From: Astropecten irregularis
Lineage: Eukaryota > Echinodermata > Asteroidea > Paxillosida > Astropectinidae
Assembly: GCA_963971285.1 (NCBI GenBank)
Contig: OZ020253.1
Location: 15,946,528-16,010,527, forward strand
Direction: 5' to 3'
DNA length: 64,000 bases
Below, in pieces: positions 10,711 through 25,388 of this stretch. Each line of letters begins with the position of its first letter. Position 1 is the first letter of the stretch. Under the pieces are notes generated by a model. It saw only the letters and a list, made by a program, of their open reading frames with translations, was not told the origin of the DNA and made no database searches. The position numbers were made by a program, and so were the translations under genes.

Positions 10711-12837
10711 GACATTGCATTTTGTTTCATGCATCATGATCTTGCTTTGTCAGCTTGGATTGAGCAGGGTGGGTACTGGTTTAGAGAATGTACATGTAGG
10801 CTGTGTTTAGGTTTAGACCCCTGCAACTGTGCTTAGGTTATTTTCCACCCAACTTGTTTGTGGAAATTCCTCCAGGTCTAGGCAAATTACACAGTCTGCT
10901 GCTCTTTTATCCCCCAAGGATTTTGCAGTTTCTTCCGCATGGATGCCCAACAAGACAGCCTGAAGAATACCGTTACTCCACCAGAAGCTGGTGACCAGTC
11001 TTCCTCCATAAGCTAAACAATTTGAGCTGATCATTCATTAATTATATTCACTCCCGGGCTGGTCCTATTTGCTAAAGCTTTTAAATGACTGGTAGCTAGC
11101 TAGGACCTCGCCAATTCCTGGGCCCGATTCACAAAGGGAAGGTCAGGATTCTGACAAAAGCTGGAATGTTTGTTTCTCACCCTTCTCTCTGTAGGCTTTT
11201 CATAACGTGTACCCCTTGAAATACAGGAGGCACCATCGGCATAAAATGGGGGCCATGTGGGTACTTGTAAAACCCCAACCCTTTATATTATATTGAAGTA
11301 GAGATGTGCTTAATACAACTGTGCTGGCATGTGTACCTGATATCTAGTCTGATTGGGTTTAATCATTTTATGGTCTTAATCTCCTAATCTATTCCTAATC
11401 TTGTTTCTCCCCCAAAGTCACTTAAATGGTTCAAAATCAACTTACAGTGTACCTCCGAAATCAGTCTCATAGAGCTGCTGTACTACTTGTAGATGAAATT
11501 GCTCTCTTTATTTTATATTTAAACTGAGGAAAAGTTCTCCACAAATGTGGTTATTTTATATCTTTTGATGGACCTTCTGGGCTGGGCACTCTGGTTAATC
11601 CAACAGGATCCAATCGATAGAAGACTTGCCCTTATTGCAACCAAACCCCACAACATTTTCTTAAAATTGTAATTTAGAGGTGCGTCTAAATAATAGGGCG
11701 TATTAAAAGTGAAATGAATAATGTATACTCTTTAAGTAAAGGCCACAATATGGTTAATTTTGTGTAACTGTGGTAAACCATCATGATAAGTTGCCCCTCT
11801 GTGTGCAATGACCCATCTGTGTGTCTTTCAGACACTTCTCAGAATATACGCTCAGTATCATTTGGTGGAATCTACCTGTTGTTGTAATCTGTGGCCTTCA
11901 GCAAGTCTATTGTTTGTTTCACACTTACATCAGTTGGTCAGTCCTCAGGAAGAGGTAAATTTGTGAATTTTTGGCCATCGTTTGTTGTCTTATTAATGGA
12001 TATGTTGCTCATTAGGCACCCTCTCTGCAGAATAAAGATGTTGTAGTTAGTAGCATCCTCCCACATCTGGGACTTTTTTTTAAGGGAGGAAACAATTGGG
12101 ACCACTGTCACTAGTGAAGAACCAGCAGGGGTTTTGGTTGTTGTCATGGTCCCTGGTTGAGACAGCTTCCACTTGATGAAGCATTCCTTTGTGCCTGGGG
12201 TTTCATGCAAGGGGGGAGGGAATGAATGGTATGCTGAGTAATTTGAAAACATTGTTTGTGTCTGGTGGTTGAAGGTGTAGCAGGGAGAGTCTTGTCTGTT
12301 GTTGATGCATAGGGGGCTCTCTGTGCATTCACAGAGGCATGCATTTAGAATCAGTTTTGTGCATACCTGTACTTTGTTGGTGCTTGGTACGTTGTCGTTT
12401 TTTATTGGGAGGAGTCAGGAGTGTTTTCCTGAAGTTTCTTTGACTTGGAGTTGGAGTTAGCAAGAAGGACACCGTGCTTTGAGATTCTAGTGATGAGTTG
12501 TGTAGCAAACATTCATCTTTGTTGCAGTACTGACCACTAAGTCGCATGTGTGTCTTGTAGTTGTACATAGCTGGAAAACTTAAAGTTTGTTTTCTTGGAG
12601 TGCTTGGAAATAGTCCTGTATCCTTCTAGATCTGGATGGTTGACCCCATGATGAGACTTCTTGTCTGTTGGTCAGATTCATCAGACTGCCTTAGTTTGAG
12701 AGAATTTGCCTCTTGGACCCTCATCTCTGAATGATCGTGGCATCTATCTTGATCCATCTGTCTCTGGTGAAATGACATTCCAAGAAATGAACCTTGGGAC
12801 TAAAGTGAGTAACGACGACAACAAAAATATTTTTAAG
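10711..12837. other. Upstream region of the scaffold gene, no exon recognised
   Basis: No ORF with plausible splice sites. Non-coding 5' exons and a promoter could lie here but cannot be picked out by eye. The pyrimidine run TATTTTTAAG at about 12829-12838 could be the acceptor in front of the first coding exon. Confidence 0.4.
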
Positions 12838-12869
12838 AAGTGGAATTAAGCCGATTCAGTATTTCCGAA

Positions 12870-13169
12870 ATGAGTGGCAGCGATGGACCTTCTCCAGATC
12901 TCAACTTGAAGCAGTTGAATAATCCGAGTCTGGAATCGGATTGTGAGGATAGGATTGATGCTGGACCTGCTCCAGGTCCATATGAAGCCACCAAGGACAA
13001 GATCAATGGGAAGGTACAAGGGGCTGCTTCAGGGACAGTGTCATCTGAGCTGAAGGACAGTCTGACAACCCTCTTGACGTCTGATCCAGATCTCTTGAAG
13101 CCCATGTTCAGTGCTGTTGCTGATACGCTCGTCTCAAAACTTCTATCTTCGCAGTCTGTTGGTAGGATT
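12870..13169 (+). CDS. Scaffold gene coding exon 1 (residues 1-100)
   Basis: ATG at 12870 has G at -3. The frame reads MSGSDGPSPDLNLKQLNN onward and ends at ATT before the donor GTGAGT (13170), phase 0. The last 35 residues (LLTSDPDLLKPMFSAVADTL and beyond) look like an amphipathic helix. An earlier GT at 13162 would give phase 1 and does not fit exon 2. Confidence 0.65.
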
Positions 13170-16100
13170 GTGAGTACTTCCTTCAAAACTTTCTCAAATT
13201 TCTACCTAGAATCTTTCTTATCTGAGACTTAGGAATGAATTTATAAGGCTCTGTGGTAATAGCCTGCACAGCGAGGTGGATATCATTTTGAATGTTTGAC
13301 AAATACGTGTACAAAGTACATGTAGTCCTACATGTCCCATCCATCTTGTGTTTGACCAGTTGAATTGCAGTGTTACTTATTGGATAACTCTTAACTGATG
13401 CAAGCCAGGTTATTCCAGTAACTTTGACATGCGTATCAGGGATGAGACTTTTCAGATTTTTATCTGATTTCAGATTTGTTGTGTTTTTTTTCCTCACAGG
13501 CTGTGTATAGTAAAAGAAATTTTCACAGTTCATATTTGTTATGCCCCCCTTCAGTTGTTTTCAGAAATTGTTTATCATTGGTCAATCTCATCCCTGACTA
13601 ATTTAAGAAGATTTGTCCGAAATCTCTTTACGGCAAATTTTCCTGTTTTGCACAGCTCGCTTGTGTGTTAAGTTAAAAACCTCAACCCACTGCATAATGG
13701 TGGGCATCTGTGGGCATCCTGCCAAAAAAAATGCATCAAGATCTGAGAAGAATTTGTTTGATTGTGACAAACTGGACAAACTTGTGCAGCAGAGCATTGT
13801 ATGACTCACCATGGTGAAGTTCCATGAACACGGGGACAAAAGATCTCCATAAACCTCACCGACTGTCAGTCCAACGGTGGGCCCGTTGAAAAGTTCAGCA
13901 AACAAAAGCCTTGCCAAATTCCAATCTGGCTTACGCATACCTGACAAATAACGAGGAAATAAAAAAATCACAGATGTTCTGTGAGAGAATCCACTCTGCT
14001 CGCAGGTACATGTAGGATACAGACCTGTGGCGTGTTCTGTTTTAGGGAAAAATGAAATGATTGAAGGCTGAAATCAATGTGCTCATGTAGAGGGTCTTAT
14101 GAATCTTCTTCAAATTTCTTTCTTTAAAAAAAATGTTGTTGTATACATCTTGTCTCTTCGATGATGTTAACTTATCCCATTGAGTGGTCACTGAGGTGTA
14201 AGTACTGTCTATTCTTCTTTGAGTATGAAATCTGTTTAAATTATTTATAAGTTTATACAAATTATCTTGCATACTTGTAATTGTATACATTTTGTTACTG
14301 TAGTACATGTAGGCCTACATGTACACATGTTAAAACATTTCTGGATGCACAGAGATTGTTTGTTATAGTGGTCGTTTGTAATAGTGAACAATGTTCAGTA
14401 GGCCTATACATTGTCCACATAATTTGGAGCCAAGGATGATGTTTGGTATAACCGAATGTTCGGTTTACATGTAGTGTTGCTCATTATAGTGGCGTTCTAT
14501 TGTAGTAGAAACGTACATTTCTTGCCAACAGGTGTTGGTTGTAGGTGTTTTTTCTTGAAATTGAGGACTTTCTCGTTCCTATAGGATTACAGTGAAGATT
14601 AACCATTGCATGTGACAATCAGACAAACTTGTGAGCAATTTGAAGCATCATGGAACAATATTTCATCTACATCGTGTGTAACTCATCGTTACTTAAAGTA
14701 CATAATGCTTACTATCAATCATAGGACTTATGATGCATTGGCAGCCCTACATAAAATACAATGGGTTATCCTTCGTTCATGTAACGCAAGTTATGATCGA
14801 TTGTAGTTGTAGGGCTTCGCGAAATCGACCCTAGGAGTCAGGAGGACCTGATGTTTCAATGAGAGTTTGACTGCACTAGTGCACTCTATCTGGGATTTGG
14901 TAGACAAGTCTCAAAATGCTGTATTTGAAAAATTGACATGGCATTCCACTGGAGTGGTTGCATACTGTATAGGCCTAGCATCACACCATGCCTCATTGCA
15001 CGATAGTCGTCTCTCAAAGCACTTCGAAGGACATCGTTCTTCAGTGAAGAAAAGAACCTGAAAAGACTGAATAAAACAGGCAATTCATGCCAAACACCAA
15101 TTGACCAAGGTTTTTTGGTCTTGCTGTAGAGGAATTGTCATAACAATCACACAGACTAGGGCTCTCTCCGAGTCTCAGCAAGGTTTTCACTCTGCTTTTT
15201 GTTTGTGTGTGCTGTTATTGGCAGGATTAAAAGCCAAAGTAGTTTTCTTTTTGTGTCCCTGGACAAACATGTTTACGTGGAATTGGTGAATGATGCATGC
15301 TTAAACTGTTAACGCAGTTAAGTCCTGACTCTTAATAGTAATAAATAACCAGAAGTCAGTACATGTATACATGTACGTGTGTGTAATTATGTGTGCCTAT
15401 GAAAAACTGCATTTAATAAATGATTTTAGAACCAGTAGTTAATTTCACTTGGAAAAAGAAATGACCATTCAAAAGAAGGTTGCAACTTGGTACTGAGTAG
15501 TTGTCCTTACTATGATGTTTGGCAATGCCAGAATGCAAACTCATAGTTAACACCATGTGTATAGTACATTTACCAGCAGATGTATTTGTACTTGTTCGTC
15601 AAGTTCATGCAAATCATTTGATTATTAAACCAACAGAATTAATGACAGTCTGACGTGGAACTGAAAATCAAGCTCAACATACACCATGTACACTGTGAAT
15701 GTGTGACAAATTTGACAAAATTACATTAGAACTTTTTTCTTTCTCTTTTTTTTTTCCTCCCAGGCTTTCACCGTTGACTTGAATAAGAATCCACTCAGCC
15801 AAGACGCAGAGGTTAAAAGCTCCAACATGGATCTGTTGTCAGACCAAGCCATCCCTGACCCATCAAGCCAGATAGACCAGAACAACCTCTGGAAGTCAAA
15901 TAATGAGGGCATCTCCCTACCACCTCCAGCAGATGTCAACGCCAACAAGGAAGCAAATGGAGGAATCCTTTTTGGAGACACTGGCTCTCAGGACCCTAAA
16001 GCAGTTGTCGCACCTCCTCCGGAGTTTGACAACAGTTTAGACCCCCAGACAGACAATGCAGAACCCAACGGCACTTTGGTCTTTGCAAACTCGAATCAGA

Positions 16101-19100
16101 TCAACGGAAATGTAAATATCCAGTTTGAGCTTGAAGGAAATCTGGATAAGGGGAATGACAGAGGCAGAACTCTAAGTGAACTAGATCGGTTTCTGAATGA
16201 GCTGGGCGATGGCACAGTCATTGACGATGAAGCAACAGGGAATGGAAGCGGTCAGTCCCCAAACGATAAGGAGAGAATTGTGAGCAACTTGGGAGATGAT
16301 GCTGAAAAGGAGGATGCAAAAATTGAGAGAGGACAGAGTCCAAGTGATGTTTTAAGACTCTTGAATGATTTAGGAGATGGCACAGCAGTTGACGAGGAAG
16401 TCAGACAGACTGATAGAGTACAAAGTCCAAGTGACGTTCTAAAATTTCTGAATGAGTTAGGGGATGGCACAATTGTTGACGAGGAGGAAAAACAAATTGA
16501 CAATGAAGGACAAACTCAAAATAATGTAGATCAAGCACCAAAAGACTTGGAAGATGTCATGACAAATGATGACTGCGACAAACAGAGTGACAGAGCTGAA
16601 ACTTTAGGTGATGGGGATCATATTCTAAATGACTCAGAAGATGTTGTAATACTTGATGATCAAGAAAAACAGATCAACACACCTGAAGCTCCTAGTGGCG
16701 TGTATCATGTTCCGAGTGAATTTGGAGATTCCACAACAGTTGATGAGCAGGACAAGCAAACCGACACACCTGAAATTCAGGGTGACATAGATCATGTTCA
16801 GAATAACTTGGGAGAAGACACATCGTTTGATGAGCAGGACAAACAGATCAACACACCTGAAGCTCCTAGTGGCGTGTATCATGTTCCAAGTGAATTTGGA
16901 GATTCCACAACAGTTGATGAGCAGGACAAGCAAACCGACACACCTGAAATTCAGATTGACATGGATCATGTTCAGAATAACTTGGTAGAAGACACAACTT
17001 TTGATGAGCAAGACAAACAGATCAACACACCTGAAGCTCCCAGTGGCGTGTATCATGTTCCAAGTGAATTTGGAGATTCCGCAACAGTTGATGAGCAGGA
17101 CAAGCAAACCGACACACCTGCAACTCAGGGTGATGTGGATCATGTTCAGAATAACTTGGGAGATGGCACAAGTTCCGTTGATGAGCAGGTCAAACAGATC
17201 AACAGACCTGAAGCTCCTAGTGATGTGGATCATGGTCCACGTGAATTTGGAGATTCCTCAACGGTTGATGATCAGGACAAGCAAACTGACAGACCTGAGA
17301 CTGAGAGTGATGTGGATCATGTTCAGAATATCTTGGGAGACAGTACAGCTGTTGATGAGATGGCAAAACAGACCGACGAAGGACAACCTCTAATTGAGGT
17401 TAATCAAGCTCTGAAAGACTTTGAAGAGGACACAGAACCTGCAGTGGTTAAGCTGACAGATAGGGGACGTACTCAAAGTGAGGTAGAGAGACTCCTGAAT
17501 GAGTTAGGTGATGGCACAGTGGTAGACGAAGAGGATGATTCCTTAATGACAAGCGAGAAGGAGAATGAAGACAATCGAGATTCTTTGGCAGGGGAGGAAG
17601 ACCAGATGCTTGAGAAAGTTGGAGAAGCCTCTGTCCCACCTGAGCCATCGCGTCAGGAAGAGATATCTGCTCTAAGTACCGATGAGGCGTGGGATGAGAT
17701 GGTCAGAGAAAGCACTGTTGCATTGCAAGAGAGTGTGCCAGATGAGTCGAGTAACCTTAATGGGCATCTTGAAGGTTCTGATCAGATTATAGATCCTCAA
17801 ACAACAGAAGCACCACAGGATATTAAGGAGGTCGCTGTAGAGAGGACCACACCTGGTGAGAAAGATACAACAGAACCTGAAGTCAGTGAAACAAATACCA
17901 AACTAGATCTTAATGCCAAACGCCGAAGTTTCTTTGGTGATGAAGATGTCAACATAACTGATGCTTCCTTCCAGCCCACAATCACTGATAAGCCTCCTCC
18001 GTCCTCACCAATCTCATCAATGAACCTTTCTCTAGCTCTGCCTAATGTGCCTGTTCTTCCCAAAGTGCAAACGGCCTATCACAGACCTGAGAGCTTCTAC
18101 GAGACCAAGCCAAGAGCAGCCACTGATAGTTTCCTGTCCTCCCATGCCTTGCTGGGACTGGGAGGGGATCAGGCCATAACCACAGACACAAAGTCTCGGA
18201 GTGCCAGTGAGCCACCTCCAAGCAGTATAACAGATGATCAACCTGCAACATCTAACGGCCTTACATCTCCACGGTCAAAAGATCCTAGCATCGAGGTAAA
18301 GTCTACAAAGTTTATTCGGGCTTTGTACGGACCTAAACCAGGAAGCAAGGCATCGGAGCTGGTGGATGAAGATGGCAAGACACTTTTTGAGTATGAACAG
18401 GAGAGGAGAGACGTCCTGTCTGCCATGAAGGTGAAAAGGAAGAAGAAAGTCAACTGGCAGCATGACGATAGCCAGTCGGAAGATCTTCCAACACTAGAAA
18501 CTGAAGATCCAGTCTCAAAGGCTAACAGAAAGGATATCAAGTCACATACAGAGCCTCAACCCTTAAACTCCAAGGAAAGTCTGGACATTTCAATGGAAAG
18601 TCCCATGCCACATAATACTGAGCCAGAACTTTGCAAATCATCAGAGAATGTTGTACAGAGCCACATAATTATTTCTAAGGAAAATGTCACGGAGAATAAA
18701 CCCCAATTTGCACCTGTTAAAATATCTCCCGTGCCTCAGAGCACATCGAGTGAGAATGCCACACCAGTAAGAAGCACAAAGCCACCTTCGAAGATCGAAG
18801 ACACTTTGATCAGAGAGGAAGAAGCTGAGAAAAAGAAAATACCATCAATTGAAAGTACATCTCCACATGTAGAATCCCAGTCAGACGTCAGTAAGGCAAC
18901 ACCCACGGTAGCAGAACAGCCAAAAGTAAGTTTGAGTGAAAGCCAAGCAGAAGACAGAGAAGAGGAGACTCCAGCTGATATGAAGAAGATACGCAGCCTG
19001 TGGGAACAGAAAGCCTCTTCAGAAACAGGAAAGGAAGCAGAGAAACAGATGTCCAGGAGACCTCAGCCGAGGAGGATGTTTTCCTTGGAAGCTAAAGCCA

Positions 19101-22100
19101 AAATTGATGAAGTTAAGAAAACGGAATCCCAAAACGATCCTCAGCCCATTACTCAAGAGGCAGTAAAGGTCGACACCTCAGATGCTATGCCAAGAGATGT
19201 GGATGATGCCTACGACCACTGTGAATCCTACGTGTACGAAGTCAATCCAGAGCGTAAGGTCACCATTCAGAGCCATCGGACAACAGAGAGCGTCGTTGAG
19301 CAAGAGATACGAAAGCAGAGGGAACGTGAGCAGGAATTCCATAAGCAGGGACTTCAGAGAAGCAGTGCAGACCAGGAAGCTGTTTTCAAGGAGGGGACCA
19401 AGCTGCAGCTTGTCAAACAAGATCAAGATGTCACAGCTGATAAGTTTGAACAACAATCCTCAAAGCTTGATGAGAGAAGCCCAAAAATCAAGAGCCCTAG
19501 CGGCACATCCAAACAGCCTAGCCTCAAAACCTCTCCTGCTGCTCTGCGACAAAACCTGAGGGCTACACCAGTTAAATGGGCAGAGTCTGAAATCAAACAG
19601 GAGAGCGTGCAAGCTCAAGAGTCACAGCCAGATAGTCTCTCTCTGGGCAAAACCCCTGAGCCAGTTAAGATCGTCAAAGAGAAGGAAGAAACCTCCAAGT
19701 CTGACTCTGATGCAAGACAAAATGAGCCCCAGCGCAGAGAATCAATCGTGCAAAGAGAGATCCGTCTACAGAAGGAACGTGATGAGCAAAATGCCATAGA
19801 GCGCCAGAAAGCACTCGAGGAGACCAGGATCCGACGAGCCAGCTTCGATAGTAGTTCCCAAAGCTCACAGGGTGATTCCGGACGCTCAACACCCGTCAGA
19901 ATCCCTCAGAGCCCTGTCAAGTTGAGTCCAACGTCCACACCCATCAAACCCTCCTCGCCACCAACTGGGTCAAGTGGTTTCACGCCCATCAAACCAGCCC
20001 TGTTGCCATCAGGGCTCAAGACTGCTGACAGTTCACCATCAGTGACAAAACCCAAAGATAAATCACCAGTGGTCAAATTTGGTCTGGGTTCCATGCAGAC
20101 TACTCAATACAGCAGCTACCGAGAGTATCAGAGGATGCTACGCGGGAGAAAAACCAGTGAAAAGACCAGTGATAAACCAGGACCCATGAAGGCCACAGAG
20201 GGTGGTGGGGCACTGAAACAGTCACCAGCTTCTGTTGTTTTAAAGGACAGCCCAGCAAAAGAGGTATGTGCTCTTTGAACTTTGGAGAAGGAGGGAATTA
20301 CTGACCTGTATATTGTAAAATTGTGAATGTGGTCTGGACTCTTAGAGAAGTTAAGAAGAATAATTTGACATTTCTCAGATTAAAATCGGATTTCAGATTT
20401 TTTTGTTTTGGATTTCAGGTTTTTTTTTCTCACATGCTGTGTACAAAAGTACATGTATAGGAGATTTTCAGATTTCAGACTTTCTATGCTCCCTGTCAGC
20501 TGTTTTCAGACATTTTTATCATTGGTCAATCTCATCCCTGTTTAATATTGTTGAAATGGAGAAAATTGTCCCGCGTGTTGCAGAATCTTCGTTTTGAATT
20601 CTATGACTTTTATATTTTGATCTTGCAGCAAGCTCAGCAGAGACCTCCATCACCACTCTTAAGAAGGTCACCCTCACCAGTCTTCAACAGGCCTCCATCA
20701 CCATCACCTTACCAACCGACATCCCCAGTGGCCAACCCCGTAGATCCAGCGCTGAAAGACGGCTCTGAATCCAAGCCCGAAACTGCAGTCCAGCGGGAAA
20801 TCCGTCTAGCCAAGGAACGGGAGGCCCAGCTCCAGGAGGAACGCTTGGCCAGCAGTACAGCCCTCAAGAAAGACTTCAATGTGGACGTCACTGATGTTGT
20901 CATTGTGGAGAAGCCCCAGGACACCGATCGTGCCACCGAGGGGTCACAGGTCACTGAGAGGTCAAAGTCTGGGTCATCACCTCAGCCAGTGGTCGTGATG
21001 CGGAAGAAGAGGGAGACTCCGATGGAACGGGACATACGATTGAATGAGGAGAGAGAGATGATGCTCCGGAAGGAACGAGGTAAAGTATGAATCATCTTAT
21101 GAGAAATCTAAATCTAAACTCCAGAAAAGAAATGCATCAACTCAGTATAAACTAGATTTGTTTTGGAAATTCAAGTTGTGGCAACAGGACAGCACAAGAA
21201 ATACCGTAGTCAGGAAATATTTGAATTGAACCAGAAATGGTGGTACATGTATTTGATGGTAAACATGTTTGATATCATGTCTAAATCCAAATAGGAATCC
21301 TAAACTCAATGAAACAGTGTAATTATCTTGCAGTCAAATACTGTATATGAGCTTTAATAATTAAACAAAATTTAAGCCTCCTGGTTCTTACCAGATGTTC
21401 TTCATATGTCCTTCAGTGCAATGTGCATTGAATTGGTATTCTCTTAGCAAAATTACATGTAGGAACACGTGAGTGACTGAACAAAAACAAAACAAAAGTG
21501 TCAGCATCGAGAAATGACATCTGAGTGTCAGTCCAAAGATACATGTACAGTACATCACTTTAATATGCACCAACTGTACTCTCAGCATAACTCTCACATA
21601 CATGTATGCACGTTCTACGTACTTAGCTCTGGTTCCTCAATCTAGACGTTTCCAGAATTCACAGACCCTGATGTGAAAGGTCATGTTAAGTCTCCCTAGT
21701 ACTGCACTGCTAGTTTATAATAAAAAATTATATATCTTTCCTCTTAGTCATCCTACAAAGATGTAGGCCTTTTACCTTTTTAATATTGTGGCTGTTTTCT
21801 TTGTCTGCCGGAGGTCTGCTTGGTACATATGCCAGTTATGAAGTCAGTTTGACCCCTGAAACCAAACAAAGACTTAATGAAGAGTTGCAGGTGTGGTTTG
21901 CTTTGATAGCTGCATCTCATGTATGATAGGAAAAATACGTTGTCGGTATTCCACAATTTTAATACATGTACAGAAGCCGTGTCAGGGGTGTATCCAGGAG
22001 GGGGGGGGGGGGGCATTGGGGTGGATGCCCCCCCCCCTTTTCTTCCATCAAAAAAACAAAACAACATACAGGGAGGGAGAAAGACCCCAAAAGAGAAGAA

Positions 22101-25100
22101 AAAAGAGGGGGAGACAAAATTAGCTCGCTTTGTTCGTCACTTTTCGTCGCTATTTACCCCCCCCCCCAAAAAAAAAAAAAAAAAAAAAAAAAAATCCTGG
22201 ATCTGCTCCTGCGTGTTTCCATTAAAAGGCAGCTGAAGCTCAACAAAACCAAATTATTGATATATATAATTACCATGGAAACAAGCTTGAAAAGAGCTTT
22301 AGGATAAAGACACGTTCGGTATCGCATTCCCTGGACACTTGAAACCTGAGTCAATTCTTGTGATTTTGTATAATGCGAGTCAAGGAAATGTTTGCCTTCA
22401 AATAACTGTGGAGGTTAACGACACCTGCTAACTTTGCATTCATCCTGTGATTGTAAAGTTATTCTAAACATCTGAGGCAGAACAAATTCCCACGAAGGTT
22501 TTACATGCCATTATTCACTTCAAATGGAGCATTGAATCCCTAAAGCTTTCAATTGTATCATTTATTTACTCGTGGATATACTGTATGTGTGTTAAAAGTC
22601 TGGCAGTTTTTTGTAAACGACATTGTCATTTTTCCCCTTTTTATAGACAAACGTTTACTTGGACAACGTACTTATGGTAAACTAAATTTGTGTGACAATC
22701 TTAATAGTTTCATATTATGGATTTGGGAAATTATGTATTTGAACATGCATGAGCACAATTCTCCTGGTGAAGGCCATTCAGCATTGGTTCGTATGGGACA
22801 AAAGTTTCTTCCAAAGTTTTCAGGTTTACATATTTTACTACATGTACTAAGGAGGTTTTAGCTTAGTCTTAAACTGGTGGTGTTTGAAGTGTTTGAAAGA
22901 TTGCCTTGTTATTCGCACAAAATGGCAGAATGTATGTGTGTGCACACGTCACACAAGTGTTTTTATGTAGGAATAGTTGCGAGTTTTGTTAACCACCATT
23001 GTACATGTGTGATAATATTGGTTAGAATATTAAAATGTGTACATGTTAGTGGGGTTGGAAGGTTGGATCAGGGACTCCGTCCATGAATGTGACATTTTTG
23101 TATTGAATGTTGAAACAAATTTTACAGAATGGAATGCTCGCGCTCTACAAACTGAGCTATCCAGCCCTATGTTGGAGGCATTCCAAATTGTCAATTATCT
23201 TTGTTCGCTTGACAGTCAGAAGCCACGAAACCACTCACCTACCACTTGATTCCTAAAAACATTTGCGGCTAAGCTGTTGCTTCAAACTAAAACAAATCAT
23301 TTGGTAAAAGAAAATTTGAAAATGGAAAACAAAAAATCACATAATTTCTTTGTAGTTTACATGTATATATCATTTGTGATGGGTGTACTTGGTACACAAG
23401 AATTATGATACTTTATATAGCTTTCCTGATTGGTTTAAACAATGTCACATGATCGTTTCCTATCCAATCAGGATTGAGCAGTAGCCTGGTATTTGTGCAT
23501 AATACATATCATTACTAACCTTCCTTGGAGTTGCAAGCGTGTTTTGTGTGTTGTGGTTGTAGTAGTTTTTTGTTTTCAGAGTGTAACTGATTTGTAATTT
23601 GGTGCACAGGTTTGTCGCTCAAACCATCCACCCCTAACACGGACTCCACCCCAAGACCCACTCACAGTCACAGGCCCTCCCCAAACAATTACGACAGCAC
23701 GGACGCAGTGCCCTACTGTCTCCAAACTGTCAACTATTACATAGAGAAGGAGTTTGAGGCAGAGCGACACCGTGAGCTGGCCCTCCAGAGAGAGGGCAAG
23801 ATACTGACCGTGTCTCTCCCCGAAGACACTACAGACTCAGATGAAGGTAGAGAGTCATTGTTACATCACCTTGCATGGGATGTGACACGTCATGTACATG
23901 TTCATTTATTACAGACTGTCAGGCAGAATTCATGATAGATTGTGGAGTGTCGTCTGCCGCATGCAATGCAATGTCCTGGTACATGTGTAGTGATCAACGT
24001 ATGTTTAGCCCGTGTCTATTCCATTGTGACCCAGTTTCATGGCTCTGCTTTCCATCGATGTTTGCTACATGTATTTTGAAACTTTGATCCTCATTCTACA
24101 CTTAACACATTCTACAACAACTGAGTGATCGAGTGAGAAATGCTAAAGCTGCATCCTAATCTGTTTGTCTAGAGCTAGGTCTAGAGTTAGGTCTAGGTTT
24201 TGGCTCCATTGGAAATATGCGGTGACACCAAGACAATAGACCTAGCCGTAGCTCTGGAAGCATGTTTCGGACACGGCCTTAGTACATGTATCTTGAACAT
24301 GTTGAACTAGGCATATATGTGCACAACTGAAGATTCTTCCCCAGTCCTTGAAATGTGATCTAGTGAACACAGAATGGTCTGCTTCCCTGAGTGGCAGTTC
24401 CGCAGTGCTTACCGGTACACACATTCAGCAGTGCCATAAAATTGGACCCAGCCTTTATGATTCTGAGGATGAAAAGGAAATCTCTTGTCTCTGCAGCCGT
24501 AGGAAGTATATATCTGCCAGCACAATCACCTGATGCATGCATATACATCATTTGCTTCTACCTTGCTGTTCAGTAATGCATGCTGCATGTCTAGCATTCA
24601 CATATGTCAGTATTGCCAGCACAAAGCTGATGCATGCACCAGACTGTTTATATTTTGTACACACACTGTACCGTCCTGCATCATTGACTCATGAGACACT
24701 TTTCCAGGCCACTGTTTAGCCTCTTGCTCATGCTTTCTAATTCTGTTACCAATAACTGAAGAAAAAAAATAGGTTCTGGTTTTTCGTAAAAACTGATTCT
24801 CTGTTTTCTTGTTCAAAACAGAGTATCCGAAAACCTGTACTTCATACTATAAACTTGTTATTTGAAAATGAATGTATACACAACATAAGGCCTTTTCCCA
24901 CTAGAGCACTCATCCCGGGGCGAACTCACCCCGGAGCCTCCCTGGGGTGAAAATTTCAACCCTGGTCCTGAGCAGGGTTGAACTAACCCTGGAGAAAAGG
25001 CAATCTCGGTGTGGCTCAGGGATGGCTCGGGGGTGACGGAGGGGTGAACATCTCAAGTGGGAATTGTGGCTTATTTTTACCCCAGTGTCGCCCGGGAGTC

Positions 25101-25350
25101 ACTCCCGTGATTGGTCAAGTGGGAAAAGGCCTATAGATCAGAAAGCATTACCAGAGCTCAAGTCAAGGTTTTGAAAAGTGCCTCCCATTGTCATCGTACT
25201 CCTTGCTATATTCCGTTACAATGATTCCAATTGTAGTATCTGGTCATGTTCATTGTATCTGGAAGTTAGGTCCAGCAAGTTCATGTTGTACATGTTCACG
25301 AACTTGAAGTTCATTAATTTCAGATGTTGTTGTAGTAGTATTAGTAGTAT

Positions 25351-25388
<38 letters not shown>

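Noticed and set aside
13603..13971. 122-codon minus-strand ORF in intron 1 of the scaffold gene
   Set aside because: Composition is not clearly protein-like, I recognise no family, and no flanking splice or start signals support it.
16634..17233. 199-codon minus-strand ORF with internal repeats
   Set aside because: A mirror of the tandem-repeat coding exon on the plus strand; the repeats keep any stop-free frame open on both strands.
21893..22307. Overlapping plus-strand ORFs with poly-Gly and poly-Lys
   Set aside because: They read the G, C and A homopolymers of the ATCCAGGA element in intron 3.
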